Part shown: positions 14,993 through 23,656 of the stretch, in pieces
Layout of the letters: every line of letters starts with the position of its first letter
How positions within the stretch are numbered: the stretch's first letter is position 1
Assembly: GCF_018070025.1 (NCBI RefSeq)
Contig: NZ_JAGPYQ010000001.1
Span: 4,774,001-4,838,000 of the forward strand
Length of the DNA: 64,000 bases
Reading direction: 5' to 3'
Source: Streptomyces liliiviolaceus
GTDB lineage: Bacteria > Actinomycetota > Actinomycetes > Streptomycetales > Streptomycetaceae
Program-made: the position numbers and the translations under genes
Notes under the pieces: generated by a model
Seen by the model: only the letters and a program-made list of their open reading frames with translations
Databases searched by the model: none
What the model was told of the DNA's origin: nothing

Positions 14993-15820
14993 CTAAGCCT
15001 TTCGGGCCAGTCCGGCGGCGATGAGGTGTTCCCACACCGTGAGCTGTTGCCTTTCGCCCACATCGCACGCGGTACCGGTCTCGTCGGGACGCCACAGCGA
15101 GGCGGGGACGATCCCCGGGTCGAGGATGTCCAGGCCCTCCAGCAGGGAGGCGATCTCCGCGTCGGTGCGCCACCGGCCGCGGCCGAACGTCTGCTGGAGG
15201 ACCTTCTCGGCCTCCGCCGTCTCCGCGTCGTTGCCGGAGCGGAAGTGGCTGAGGAAGAAGTAGCTGCCGGAGGGGACGTGGTCGCGCCAGTAGCGGACGA
15301 TGCCGGCCGGGTCCTCGTCATCGTTGACGTGGTGGAGGATGGCGCTGAGGATGACGGCGACAGGGCGCTCGAAGTCGATGAGCTCGACGGTGTCGGGGTG
15401 CGTGCGCACGGCTTCTGGGTTGCGCACGTCGGCCGCGACCACGCGGGTGCGGTCGTTGTTCTCCAAGAGCGCGCGGCCGTGGACCAGCGCCTGGGGGTCG
15501 ATGTCGACGTAGACGACGCGGGAGTCGGGAGCGGCCCGTTGCGCGACCTGGTGGACGTTGTCCGCGGTCGGCAGGCCACTGCCCAGGTCGATGAACTGCC
15601 GGATGCCGGTGGTCGTTGCGATCTCTCTGACCGCCCGTGTCAGGGCGGCACGGTTGGCGAAAGCGATGGCCACCGAACCGGGCAGGTCGCGCTTGAACAC
15701 ATCGCCCACCGCACGGTCCGCGGCGTAGTTGTCCTTACCGCCGAGCAGGTAGTCGTAGACGCGGGCGATGCTGGGCCTGGTCGGGTCGATGGAGGAGCCC
15801 CTGTATGTCACGGCTGCCAT
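14993..15820 (-). CDS. SAM-dependent methyltransferase, DUF574 family
   Basis: This 275-residue actinobacterial S-adenosyl-methionine methyltransferase has the family hallmark near the N-terminus: SIARVYDYLLGGKDNYAADR. The SAM-binding part follows: FIDLGSGLPTADNVHQVA (motif I), VVYVDIDP (motif II) and AVILSAILHHV. The family is abundant in Streptomyces, and its substrates are mostly unknown. ATG 15820 has a weak GGGTGAAGA ahead. It stands alone, and no helix-turn-helix/DUF397 pair, often seen nearby, is present. Confidence 0.94.
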   Translation of the reverse strand: MAAVTYRGSSIDPTRPSIARVYDYLLGGKDNYAADRAVGDVFKRDLPGSVAIAFANRAALTRAVREIATTTGIRQFIDLGSGLPTADNVHQVAQRAAPDSRVVYVDIDPQALVHGRALLENNDRTRVVAADVRNPEAVRTHPDTVELIDFERPVAVILSAILHHVNDDEDPAGIVRYWRDHVPSGSYFFLSHFRSGNDAETAEAEKVLQQTFGRGRWRTDAEIASLLEGLDILDPGIVPASLWRPDETGTACDVGERQQLTVWEHLIAAGLARKA

Positions 15821-15930
15821 TCTTCACCCCAACGCCGCCTGCACAAGGTCGTTTTGAGGTTCTTTCGCTGGTCGGGGCCGCGCTGTGACATCGGCGGCCG
15901 TGCGCCGAGCGGCACTGACCGAGACGGTCG

Positions 15931-16320
15931 TCAGCGGGCGAGCCACGTCCTGATCTCGCCACCGACCTGCCGCACGCCCAACGCGTCACGGTCGATACGC
16001 CCCGCGAGAGCAGCCGCCTGCTTGGGCCGCACATCGACGATGACGCCGCTGACCGTCAGCTAGGAGGCGGCCACGACCGCTGACCGTCAGGTAGGAGGCG
16101 GCCACGACCGCGGCGAACAGTTCGTCCGAGTGCTCCAGCCCCGGGCAGCCGCCGGCTTGCCATCGGCCTGGTCCGGGTGTCCGAACTCGTCGGCGAAGCT
16201 CTCGGCCCAGGCGCCGGCGAAGTGCGCGCCCGCGGCCGCCGACCCACCGCCGCCACGGCACGCCCTGCCCCGCCGAGCGCGATCGGCCAGTCGGCCCGCC
16301 CTTGCGCCGCCCGTGCTCAT
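15931..16320 (-). pseudogene. Small gene disrupted by a 31-bp tandem duplication
   Basis: A minus-strand frame beginning near ATG 16320 gives AHFAGAWAESFADEFGHPDQ. A second frame gives GLEHSDELFAAVVAASYLTV. Removing one copy of the duplicated 31 bp restores a frame that continues VSGVIVDVRPKQAAALAGRI and IRTWLAR to a TGA at 15931-15933. Because 31 is not a multiple of three, the duplication shifts the frame. A further shift near 16140 is needed to join the two halves. The protein family is not recognised. This reads as a recently damaged gene rather than random sequence. Confidence 0.55.
16049..16110. repeat. 31-bp tandem duplication
   Basis: Copy one (16049-16079) and copy two (16080-16110) differ at a single base (C at 16060, G at 16091). 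They follow each other without spacer. The low divergence indicates a recent event. It lies inside the broken minus-strand frame. Confidence 0.9.
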
Positions 16321-16343
16321 GAGAGCAAAAAAATCAGCATGTG

Positions 16344-16373
16344 TTGCCGTGAGGTTAATTCTGGATCTACTGT
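16344..16373 (+). promoter_or_regulatory. Candidate promoter of the sugar operon
   Basis: TTGCCG (16344-16349) and TACTGT (16368-16373) are 18 bases apart, about 30 bases upstream of the binding-protein ATG. An A-run (16327-16333) lies just ahead. No clear SorC palindrome is visible here, so the operator for the SorC regulator is not assigned. Confidence 0.45.
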
Positions 16374-16403
16374 CCGTCGCCAGGACCACATCAGGAGGCC
16401 CAT

Positions 16404-17402
16404 ATGCGTACCAAGCGCATCTTCGGGATCTTTATCACGGCATCCACTCTTATATCGCTCAGCGCGTGCTCCGTCTCGACCACCCCGGGCGGCTCGGACG
16501 GCGACAGCGGCAAGAAGGCGGCCTCGGACGGCCTGTCCATCGGCTTCAGCCAGGCGACCCAGCAGTCGCCGTTCTACGTGCAGTTGCGCACCGGCGCCGA
16601 ACAGGCCGCGAAGAAGGCCGGGGCCAAGCTCAACTTCGCCGACGCGGGTGACGACGTGACGAAGCAGAACAACGACATCCAGGACCTCATCACCCGCGGT
16701 GTCGACGTACTGCTGGTCAACCCCGTCGACCCCAAGGGCGTGAAGGCGGGACTGGCCGCCGCGAAGGCGGCGGGGATCCCGGTCGTCACCGTCGACCGCC
16801 CGGTGCCCTCCGGCGCCGTCGCCCACGTCGGACGCGACAACAAGGAGATGGGCCGACTCGTCGGCGCCGAGGTCGTCAAGGCCCTGGGCGCCAAGGGCGG
16901 CAAGGTCATCGAGATCAAGGGCGACGCGGGCGGTGCCGTCGCCCGCGACCGCAGCGCGGGGTTCCACGAGGCCGTGGCGGCCAACAGCAAGATCAAGATC
17001 GTGGCAGGGCCCTACTGCGACTACATCCGTGCCAAGGCCGTCACCGCCATGCAGGACCTCGTCCAGACGAACCCTGACGTCAAGGCCGTCTACGCGCACA
17101 ACGACGACATGGCCCTCGGCGCGCTCCAGGTGCTCAAGGAGAACAACCGCACCGATGTGAAGGTCGCCGGTGTCGACGGACTGATGGAGGCCGTGAAGTC
17201 CATCGCCGCCGACGGACCGTACATCGCCACCTCGCTCAACGACCCGATCTCGCTCGGCGCCACCGCCGTACAGACCGCGCTGGACGCCCAGGAGGGCAAG
17301 AAGGTCTCCGCCGAGGTCGACGCCGGGACCGGCCTGATCGACACCGGTAACGCCGCCTCGTACAGCGGCTCCACCACCTTCGCCCTCGCGGACAAGAAGT
17401 AA
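16404..17402 (+). CDS. Sugar ABC transporter substrate-binding lipoprotein (RbsB type)
   Basis: This lipoprotein of 332 residues has a positively charged start, a hydrophobic stretch and the lipobox LSAC (Cys22), so it is anchored outside the membrane. The mature part is a cluster-B periplasmic-binding protein of the ribose/autoinducer type: SIGFSQATQQSPFYVQL, DVLLVNPVDP, VVTVDRPVP, the long hinge segment GKVIEIKGDAGGAVARDRSA, and VYAHNDDMALGALQVL. A clear AGGAGG site lies at 16391-16396. It is the first gene of the nine-gene operon and captures the substrate for the RbsA/RbsC-type pair at 21087-23656. Ligand identity is unknown; a pentose, polyol or deoxysugar is likely from the neighbours. 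Confidence 0.94.
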   Translation: MRTKRIFGIFITASTLISLSACSVSTTPGGSDGDSGKKAASDGLSIGFSQATQQSPFYVQLRTGAEQAAKKAGAKLNFADAGDDVTKQNNDIQDLITRGVDVLLVNPVDPKGVKAGLAAAKAAGIPVVTVDRPVPSGAVAHVGRDNKEMGRLVGAEVVKALGAKGGKVIEIKGDAGGAVARDRSAGFHEAVAANSKIKIVAGPYCDYIRAKAVTAMQDLVQTNPDVKAVYAHNDDMALGALQVLKENNRTDVKVAGVDGLMEAVKSIAADGPYIATSLNDPISLGATAVQTALDAQEGKKVSAEVDAGTGLIDTGNAASYSGSTTFALADKK

Positions 17403-17417
17403 CGTTTCGCCGCCCTT

Positions 17418-17431
17418 CGCCCGCGCGGGCG
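17418..17431 (+). terminator. Short intercistronic hairpin after the binding-protein gene
   Basis: CGCCCGCGCGGGCG is a fully self-complementary GC stem 16 bases past the stop. Such hairpins commonly protect or partly terminate binding-protein mRNA so that it exceeds the rest of the operon. The effect here is inference. Confidence 0.35.
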
Positions 17432-17501
17432 TGACACAACGCCCCACAGCATGCGCCAGGCCGGATCCCGGCCCCGCCCCACCCGAGAGAGCGATACGAA
17501 A

Positions 17502-18563
17502 ATGCCGCAAACCATGCGAGCCGCCCTGCTGCACGCCCCGGGCGACATCCGCGTCGAGGAGGTGCCCGTACCGGTGCCCGCGCCCCGGGAGGCACTCGTC
17601 CGTGTCGCGGCGTGCGGGGTCTGCGGCTCCGACATACCCAGGATGCTGCGCCCAGGAGGGGCCTACCACCTCCCGCTGATCTGCGGCCATGAGTTCTCCG
17701 GACACGTGGTGGCGCTCGGCGCGGAGCTCGCGGCGGCCGGCACGGTCAAGGAGGGCGACCTCGTGGCGGTCCCGCCGCTGATTCCCTGCCGCCGCTGCAC
17801 CCCCTGCGCCCAGGGGCACTTCAGCCTCTGCGAGGACTACGACTACTTCGGCAGTCGGCGCGCCGGCGCCTACGCCGAGTACGTGACCGTCCCCGAGGGC
17901 AATCTGATGGTGCTGCCCCCCGACCTCGACCCGCGCGCCGCCGCGATGCTCGACCCGGCCGCCATCGCCCTCCACGCCATCTGGCGCACCAAGCTGCGCG
18001 CCGGTCACCGGGTCGCGGTCGTCGGAGCGGGACCCATCGGCCTGTTCGCCATCCAGTGGGCCCTGCTCGCCGGCGCGCACGAGGTGCTCTCCATCGACGT
18101 CAGCGAGGAGAAGGCCGCGATGGCCATGGAGGCCGGCGCCACCCACACCGCCACCACCGCCGAGCGGGCGAGCGAACTCGCGGGCCAGGGCTACGACGTC
18201 ATCATCGAGTCCGCCGGCGTGCCGGCCACCGCGGACCAGGCCGTCTCCCTCGCGGCCCGGCACGGGCAGGCCGTCTTCATCGGCATCCCGCACGATCCCG
18301 TCGTCCTGCCGAAGGCCACCTTCAGTAATTTCCTGCGCCGGGAGGTCACCCTTCACGGCGCCTGGAACTCCTTCTCCGCCCCGTTCCCCGGTGACGAATG
18401 GCGCACCGCCGCCCGCGCCATGGGGGACGGTAGCCTCCGCTGGAAGTTCATGATCACTCACGAACTGGGGCTCGACGACGTCTCCGCGACCCTGCGTCAG
18501 CTGGGCGAGCGGTCCATCTTCAGCTCCAAGGTCCTCTTCCTGCCGAACGGAGACCGTCCATGA
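17502..18563 (+). CDS. Zinc-dependent polyol dehydrogenase (GatD-like MDR)
   Basis: This 353-residue medium-chain dehydrogenase has catalytic-zinc ligands in ACGVCGSDIPRML and LICGHEFSG. Four structural-zinc Cys lie in PCRRCTPCAQGHFSLCED, and the NAD-binding loop is VVGAGPIGLFA. The GSDIPR...YHLPLICGHEFSG region resembles galactitol-1-phosphate and related polyol dehydrogenases. It should oxidise a sugar alcohol, or its phosphate, to a ketose. The start ATG 17502 is followed by a second Met four codons later; GAGAGA upstream is a weak site. Its stop overlaps the kinase start (ATGA, 18560-18563), so the two are coupled. The exact substrate is unknown. Confidence 0.93.
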   Translation: MPQTMRAALLHAPGDIRVEEVPVPVPAPREALVRVAACGVCGSDIPRMLRPGGAYHLPLICGHEFSGHVVALGAELAAAGTVKEGDLVAVPPLIPCRRCTPCAQGHFSLCEDYDYFGSRRAGAYAEYVTVPEGNLMVLPPDLDPRAAAMLDPAAIALHAIWRTKLRAGHRVAVVGAGPIGLFAIQWALLAGAHEVLSIDVSEEKAAMAMEAGATHTATTAERASELAGQGYDVIIESAGVPATADQAVSLAARHGQAVFIGIPHDPVVLPKATFSNFLRREVTLHGAWNSFSAPFPGDEWRTAARAMGDGSLRWKFMITHELGLDDVSATLRQLGERSIFSSKVLFLPNGDRP

Positions 18564-20071
18564 GCGCGCTTCTCGCCATCGACCTGGGCACCGAAAGCGC
18601 CCGGGTGGCCGTGTACAGCGCCGACGGTGCGGAACTCGGGCTGAGCCAGAGCGGCTACCCCACCTCCTTCCCGCACCCCGGCTGGGCCGAGCAGAATCCC
18701 GAGGACTGGTGGCACGCGGTGGTCACGGCCACCCGCGCGGCCCTCACCGAGGCGGGCTCGCCCCCGGTGGCCGGCGTCGCCGTCGCGACCACCGCGTCCA
18801 CCGTCGCCGTACTGGACGCGGCCGGACGGCCGCTGCGTCCGGCACTGCTGTGGATGGACAGCCGGGCCAGCGCGGAGTCCGCTCTGACAGCCACCCTGGA
18901 CCATCCGGTCCTGCGGTACGCGGGCGGCTCCGACGCGGTCGAGTGGCTCGTGCCGAAGGCCATGTGGCTGGCCCGGCACCAGCCGGAGGTCTACCGCGCC
19001 GCCGGTCACATCGTCGAGGCGGTCGACTACCTCGTGTGGCGCCTCACCGGCGAGTGGACCGGATCGCGGATGAACGCCGTGTGCAAGTGGAACTACGACC
19101 CGCGCGGCGCAGGTCTCCCCGACGACCTCTACGCGGAGCTGGGCGTACCCGACCTCCGGGACAAGCTCCCCAGCCGTATCGTCCCGGTCGGCGACCCCGT
19201 CGCGCCCGTGCAGCCCAGTGCCCGCGACGAACTCGGCCTCACCGGCGGGGCCGTGGTCGGCGCCGGCGGCATCGACGCCCACCTGTCCCTGCTCGCCGTC
19301 GGCGGCGCGCGGACCGGCCGGGTGTCGGTCGTCTGCGGCACCTCCACCGCCTTCGTCACGGAGATCGACGAGCCCGTCTTCCCGCCCACCGTCTGGGGCC
19401 CCTATCCGGATGCCCTGAACACCGGCCGGTGGCTGGTCGAGGGAGGGCAGGTCACCTCGGGGTCCGTGCTCACCTGGGCCGGTGAACAACTCCTCGGCCG
19501 GCCCCGCGCGGAACTGCCCGCTCTGATCAAGGAGGCCGCGGCGCTGCCGCCCGGCGCACACGGGCTGATGGTCCTCGACTACTTCATGGGCAATCGCACA
19601 CCGCTGCGCGACCCCCGGCTGCGCGGCGCCGTTCTGGGACTGACGCTCGGCAGCCGTCCCGAGGAGGTCTACCGGGCCGCCGTCGAAGGCGTCGCCTACG
19701 GCACCCGCCAGGTCCTCGACTCGTTCGTCGAAGGCGGCGTACCGGTCGAGGAAGTGTTCGTGTCCGGAGGCATCCGGCACAACCCGTTGTGGCTGCGCAC
19801 CACCGCGGACGTACTCGGCCGCCCGCTGCTGCTGGTCTCCGAGAGCAACCTCACCCTGCGGGCCTGCGCGGTCGCCGCGGCCAACGCGGCCGGCCGGGCC
19901 ACCTCCCTCACCGAGGCCGCCGCGGGCTTCGCCCCGCGCGTGACGGTCATCGAACCGGACTCCTCCCACCGCGCGGCCTTCGAACAGGGATACGCGGACT
20001 ACCGGGCCGCGACCGATGCCACGCGCGAAATCGCCCACCGGCTCAGCGCGCCCGACCGCCACGCGGGCTGA
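18560..20071 (+). CDS. FGGY-family carbohydrate kinase
   Basis: This 503-residue two-domain sugar kinase begins with AIDLGTESARVAVYSADG, the first phosphate-binding loop. It has WMDSRASAES and VEWLVPKAMWL for sugar binding, GGIDAHLSLLAVG with the catalytic Asp, and VCGTSTAF. The C-terminal signature region GNRTPLRDPRLRGAVLG through VSGGIRHNPLWLRTTADVLG follows. It transfers phosphate from ATP to a ketose or polyol. It is closest in layout to ribulo-/xylulo-/erythritol-type kinases rather than glycerol kinase. Coupled to the dehydrogenase, it fits a pathway of oxidation then phosphorylation. The neighbouring SorC regulator recalls the erythritol and lsr systems, but identity with either is not shown. 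Confidence 0.93.
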   Translation: MSALLAIDLGTESARVAVYSADGAELGLSQSGYPTSFPHPGWAEQNPEDWWHAVVTATRAALTEAGSPPVAGVAVATTASTVAVLDAAGRPLRPALLWMDSRASAESALTATLDHPVLRYAGGSDAVEWLVPKAMWLARHQPEVYRAAGHIVEAVDYLVWRLTGEWTGSRMNAVCKWNYDPRGAGLPDDLYAELGVPDLRDKLPSRIVPVGDPVAPVQPSARDELGLTGGAVVGAGGIDAHLSLLAVGGARTGRVSVVCGTSTAFVTEIDEPVFPPTVWGPYPDALNTGRWLVEGGQVTSGSVLTWAGEQLLGRPRAELPALIKEAAALPPGAHGLMVLDYFMGNRTPLRDPRLRGAVLGLTLGSRPEEVYRAAVEGVAYGTRQVLDSFVEGGVPVEEVFVSGGIRHNPLWLRTTADVLGRPLLLVSESNLTLRACAVAAANAAGRATSLTEAAAGFAPRVTVIEPDSSHRAAFEQGYADYRAATDATREIAHRLSAPDRHAG

Positions 20072-20097
20072 CCCGGCCGTCGGACAAGGAGGTCCGG

Positions 20098-21060
20098 ATG
20101 ACCAACATCGAGGACGAGGCCCTGCTCTACCAGGTCGCCTCCCTGTACTACGAACAGAACCGAACGCAGGAACAGATCGGGGAGGAACTCCACTTCACCC
20201 GCTGGAAGGTGGGCAGGCTGCTCGCCGAGGCCCGGGACGCGGGGATCGTACGGATCGAGGTCGTCCACCCCAAGGCCCGTATGCGCAGCCTGGAGGAACG
20301 ACTGCGCGACGCCTTCGGGCTGCGCGACGCCGTCGTGGTCGCCGCCGACCGCGTGGACGACGAGCGGCTGCGGGCCAGGGTCGCCGAGGCCGGCGCCGAC
20401 TACCTCACCCGGCTGAACCCGGCGCCTCGCCAACTGGGCGTCTCCTGGGGCCGCACCCTCGACCTGCTCGCCGCCCGCCTGCTTCCCGGCTGGGCCAGCG
20501 GCGTGCACGTCGTCCAGATCAACGGAGGCCTCAGCCGCTCCCGCACCCCCACCTCCGCCCAGGACATGGCGGGCCGGATCGCCCACCTCGCGCAGGGCAC
20601 CCTCAGCGTCCTGCCGGTGCCGTCCATCGTGGAGCAGGAGACCACCCGCCGGCTCCTGGAGCAGGACAGCGCGGTCTCCGACGTCCTCGACCAGGCCGCC
20701 GCCGCGGACACCGTGCTCTTCAGCCCCGGCGGCATAGGAGCCGACTCGGTGCTGGTCAGCTCCGGATACCTGACCGCCGACGACCTGGCGTCCCTGGCCG
20801 CCGCCGGAGCCGTCGGCGACGTCGCGGGCCGCTTCATCGACGCCCGGGGAGCCATCGTCGACCAGCCGCTCGACGACCGCACCCTCGGGCTCCCGCTGGA
20901 GCACCTGCGCAACAGCGCCGTCTCCGTGGCCGTCGTGTCGGGCACCGCCAAACACGCCGTGTGCGCGGCAGTCGTCTCCAGCGGCCTGTGCAACACCCTC
21001 GTCACCGATCAGCACACCGCGGCCCACCTGCTCGCCATGCACCAGCGGGAGGAGCTGTGA
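20098..21060 (+). CDS. SorC-family sugar-binding transcriptional regulator
   Basis: This 320-residue regulator has an N-terminal helix-turn-helix (ALLYQVASLYYEQNRTQEQI, then GEELHFTRWKVGRLLAEA). A C-terminal sugar-phosphate-binding domain begins near residue 60 (LGVSWGRTLDLLAARL, INGGLSRS, LFSPGGIGADSVLVSSGYL, GRFIDARG). The domain resembles phosphosugar isomerases and usually senses a phosphorylated pathway intermediate, here probably the kinase product. It is embedded in the operon between kinase and ABC genes, with AAGGAGG ahead of ATG 20098. It likely represses transcription from 16344 until the phosphosugar builds up. Confidence 0.94.
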   Translation: MTNIEDEALLYQVASLYYEQNRTQEQIGEELHFTRWKVGRLLAEARDAGIVRIEVVHPKARMRSLEERLRDAFGLRDAVVVAADRVDDERLRARVAEAGADYLTRLNPAPRQLGVSWGRTLDLLAARLLPGWASGVHVVQINGGLSRSRTPTSAQDMAGRIAHLAQGTLSVLPVPSIVEQETTRRLLEQDSAVSDVLDQAAAADTVLFSPGGIGADSVLVSSGYLTADDLASLAAAGAVGDVAGRFIDARGAIVDQPLDDRTLGLPLEHLRNSAVSVAVVSGTAKHAVCAAVVSSGLCNTLVTDQHTAAHLLAMHQREEL

Positions 21061-21086
21061 GCGCCAAGAGCCAGAAAGGAGGATCC

Positions 21087-22640
21087 GTGCTCCCTCACGA
21101 CACCGCCGCCCAGGCAGGCGAGGAGACACCGCGGCTGGTGATGCGCGGCATCGTCAAACGTTTCCCCGGCACGCTCGCCAACGACGGCGCCGACCTGGTC
21201 GTGCGCCCCGGCGAGGTCCACTGCCTCCTCGGTGAGAACGGAGCGGGCAAGAGCACCCTGATGAAGATCCTGGCCGGCTCCTACCAGCCGGACGCGGGCG
21301 AGATCCTGCTCGACGGCGAGCCGGTCGCCCTCGCCGGTCCGCAGGCGGGACTGGCCGCCGGCATCGCCGTGATCTACCAGGAACTGGATCTCGTACCGGA
21401 CCTGACGGTCGCCCAGAATCTGCTGCTCGGCCACGCCCCGTCATGGGGTCCCGTCGTACGCCGCAAGGAGCGCGCCGAACTGGCCAGGGCCGCCATCGCC
21501 CGGGTCGGCGGGGACTTCTCCGTCCACACGCCCGTCCGCGCGCTGCCCATCGCGGCGCAGCAGCTCACCGCGATCGCCAGGGCGCTCACGGCCGACGCCC
21601 GTCTCATCGTCATGGACGAGCCCTCCGCGACCCTCGGGGAGAGCGATCTGCGCACGGTGTTCGACGTGATCCGCTCCCTCACCGCGCAGGGCCGCTCCGT
21701 CATCTACATCTCGCACCGCCTCGACGAGGTCATGGAGATCGGCGACCGCGCCACGGTGATGCGCGACGGCCGCTCGGTCGCCGTCCGGGACCTGGCCACC
21801 ACGACGGCCGACGAGCTGGTCGCCGACATGATCGGCGAGAACCGGGAACTCGTCCGCACCACCGACCGGCCCCGGCCCAAGGGCCCGCCCCTCCTGGAGA
21901 TCCGCTCAGCACACAGCCCCGGGCTGATCGACATCAAGGACATCGAGGTCCGGGCGGGCGAGATCGTCGGCCTCGCGGGGCTCGGCGGCGCGGGCCGCAC
22001 CACCCTCCTCAAAGCCCTGTTCGCGGACACCCGCGCCACCGTCTCGGCGGCCGTCGACGGCAAGGACCTGCGGTTGCGCAGTCCCGCCGCCGCCGTACGG
22101 GCCGGTCTGGCCCTCGTCCCGGAGAGCCGCAAGGAACAGGGGCTGATGCTGGAGCTGTCCGTCGCCCGCAACGCCGCCGTCACCGCGCTCGACCGCAGGC
22201 CCTGGCTGTTCCCGCGGCGCCGCGGCCGTCGGCTCGCGTCCCCGGTCATCACCGAACTCGGCGTGCGGTGCTCCTCACCCGACCAGCCGGTCGGCAAGCT
22301 CTCGGGCGGCAACCAGCAGAAGGTCGTGCTGGCCAAGTGGATCACCAGGGGCGACATCCGGGTCCTGCTGCTCGACGAACCCACCCGCGGCCTGGACGTG
22401 GGCGCCAAGGCCGACCTCTACCGTCAGGTCCGCCACCTCGCCGACCAGGGCGTGGCCGTCCTGCTGGCCAGCAGCGAACTGAGCGAACTGACCGCCAACG
22501 CCGACCGCGTCTGGGTACTGCACGAAGGCCGCAACGTGGCCTGCTTCGACCCCCGCACCACCGACGAGAGCACGATCGCGCACACCGTCATCACCGGTGC
22601 GACACCCACCAGAGCGACATCCCCTGGAGCACCCTCATGA
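21087..22640 (+). CDS. Sugar ABC transporter ATP-binding protein (RbsA type)
   Basis: This 517-residue protein has two nucleotide-binding domains in tandem. The first has Walker A GENGAGKST, a Q-loop in IYQELDLVPDLTV, a degenerate signature (LPIAAQQLTAIARAL) and Walker B LIVMDEPSATL. The second has a degenerate Walker A (GLGGAGRTT) and an intact LSGGNQQKVVLAKW with LLLDEPTRGLDVG. This asymmetry is normal in RbsA-type proteins. It powers uptake with the permease that follows; the permease start overlaps its stop (ATGA, 22637-22640). GTG 21087 has AAAGGAGG directly ahead. GTG 21057, overlapping the SorC stop, is an alternative. Confidence 0.94.
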   Translation: MLPHDTAAQAGEETPRLVMRGIVKRFPGTLANDGADLVVRPGEVHCLLGENGAGKSTLMKILAGSYQPDAGEILLDGEPVALAGPQAGLAAGIAVIYQELDLVPDLTVAQNLLLGHAPSWGPVVRRKERAELARAAIARVGGDFSVHTPVRALPIAAQQLTAIARALTADARLIVMDEPSATLGESDLRTVFDVIRSLTAQGRSVIYISHRLDEVMEIGDRATVMRDGRSVAVRDLATTTADELVADMIGENRELVRTTDRPRPKGPPLLEIRSAHSPGLIDIKDIEVRAGEIVGLAGLGGAGRTTLLKALFADTRATVSAAVDGKDLRLRSPAAAVRAGLALVPESRKEQGLMLELSVARNAAVTALDRRPWLFPRRRGRRLASPVITELGVRCSSPDQPVGKLSGGNQQKVVLAKWITRGDIRVLLLDEPTRGLDVGAKADLYRQVRHLADQGVAVLLASSELSELTANADRVWVLHEGRNVACFDPRTTDESTIAHTVITGATPTRATSPGAPS

Positions 22641-23656
22641 GCACATCCACCACGGTGGTCGACCCGAAATCGGCTCCTGGCGACAGGGGCCCGCGGCCTC
22701 CCTCGCCCCGGTGGCGGGGCGCCGACCTCGTCGTCAGGTTCAACCTGGTACTCGTCTTCCTGGCCCTGTGCGTGGTCGCGAGCCTGCTCGCCCCCGAGTT
22801 CCTCACCGTCCGCAACATGTCCAACCTGCTGCAGCAGTCCGCGCTCACGGGCATCGTCGCCGTCGGGATGACGCTCGTCATCCTCACCGCCGGGATCGAC
22901 CTGTCGGTCGGGAGTGTGGCCGCCTTCGGCGGCATGACGGTCGCCCTGCTGATCGACCACGACATCAACTTCCTGCTGGCCATCGTGGTGAGCCTGGCCG
23001 CCGGCGCCGCCTTCGGCGCCGTCATGGGCGGACTCTCCGCCTATCTCTCGCTGCCCGCGTTCATGACCACCCTCGCCGGACTCACCGCCATCCGCGGTCT
23101 GACCTACCTGCTGACCGACGGCGAGCCCGCCGGGGGCGAGATCCCGCACGCCTTCCAGCTCCTCGGCGGCGGATTCGTCGGTTACGTGCCCATCGTCGGC
23201 CTGATCTTCGTCGCGGTCGCCGTGGCCGCCGGGCTCCTGCTGCGCGGGACGACGTTCGGCGAGTACATCTACGCCGTGGGCAGCAACAAGGAGGCAGCCC
23301 GCCTCTCCGGACTGCCGGTGCGCGGCGTGATCACCGCGGTCTTCGCCATCTCCGGGGCGCTCTCCGCGCTCGCCGGGGTGCTGCTCACCTCACGGCTCAC
23401 CATCGGTCAGCCCACGGCGTTCAACGGCCTCGAACTGGACGCCATCGCCGCCGTCGTCCTCGGCGGCACCAACCTCTTCGGCGGACGCGGCGGCGTCATG
23501 GGCACCTTCGTCGCCGTGCTCCTCCTGTCCGTGCTGCGCAACCTGTGCAATCTGATGGGTCTCGGTTCGTTCTTCCAGATGGTCGTCACCGGACTGATCC
23601 TCGTGGTCGCGCTCATCCTCAACATGCTCATAGAGAAGCGAGGTTCCCGTGCCTGA
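22637..23656 (+). CDS. Sugar ABC transporter permease (RbsC type)
   Basis: This 339-residue integral membrane protein has eight to ten hydrophobic segments. The RbsC/LsrC-type motifs are present: TLVILTAGIDLSVGSVAAFG, LPAFMTTLAGLTAIRGLTYL, YAVGSNKEAARLSGLPVRG and AAVVLGGTNLFGGRGGVMGT. The N-terminal 30 residues are a polar Pro-rich tail. It probably forms a homodimer with the double-domain ATPase at 21087; there is only one permease gene, unlike the paired permeases of lsr systems. Its stop lies eight bases inside the deoC start, so translation is coupled. Confidence 0.94.
   Translation: MSTSTTVVDPKSAPGDRGPRPPSPRWRGADLVVRFNLVLVFLALCVVASLLAPEFLTVRNMSNLLQQSALTGIVAVGMTLVILTAGIDLSVGSVAAFGGMTVALLIDHDINFLLAIVVSLAAGAAFGAVMGGLSAYLSLPAFMTTLAGLTAIRGLTYLLTDGEPAGGEIPHAFQLLGGGFVGYVPIVGLIFVAVAVAAGLLLRGTTFGEYIYAVGSNKEAARLSGLPVRGVITAVFAISGALSALAGVLLTSRLTIGQPTAFNGLELDAIAAVVLGGTNLFGGRGGVMGTFVAVLLLSVLRNLCNLMGLGSFFQMVVTGLILVVALILNMLIEKRGSRA

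Larger units (their letters stand above)
15821..16403. other. Region with a broken gene, tandem duplication and operon promoter
   Basis: No intact gene is present. On the minus strand there is a decayed frame (15931-16320) interrupted by a 31-bp tandem duplication. The right end (16323-16403) holds the promoter and ribosome site of the sugar operon. Confidence 0.6.

Noticed and set aside
17418..17431. Full terminator separating the binding-protein gene from the rest of the operon
   Set aside because: The stem has only 14 self-complementary bases without a loop or T-run, and the downstream genes have no visible promoter of their own.
16317..18461. A 714-codon open frame on the minus strand
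   Set aside because: It is antisense to the binding protein and the zinc dehydrogenase. Its Gly/Val/Asp-rich composition is the typical mirror of high-GC genes, and it has no recognisable motif.
20016..21086. Long N-terminal extension of the RbsA-type ATPase
   Set aside because: It runs through the SorC gene in another frame with Arg/Pro-rich text. RbsA length and ribosome sites support a start near 21087.
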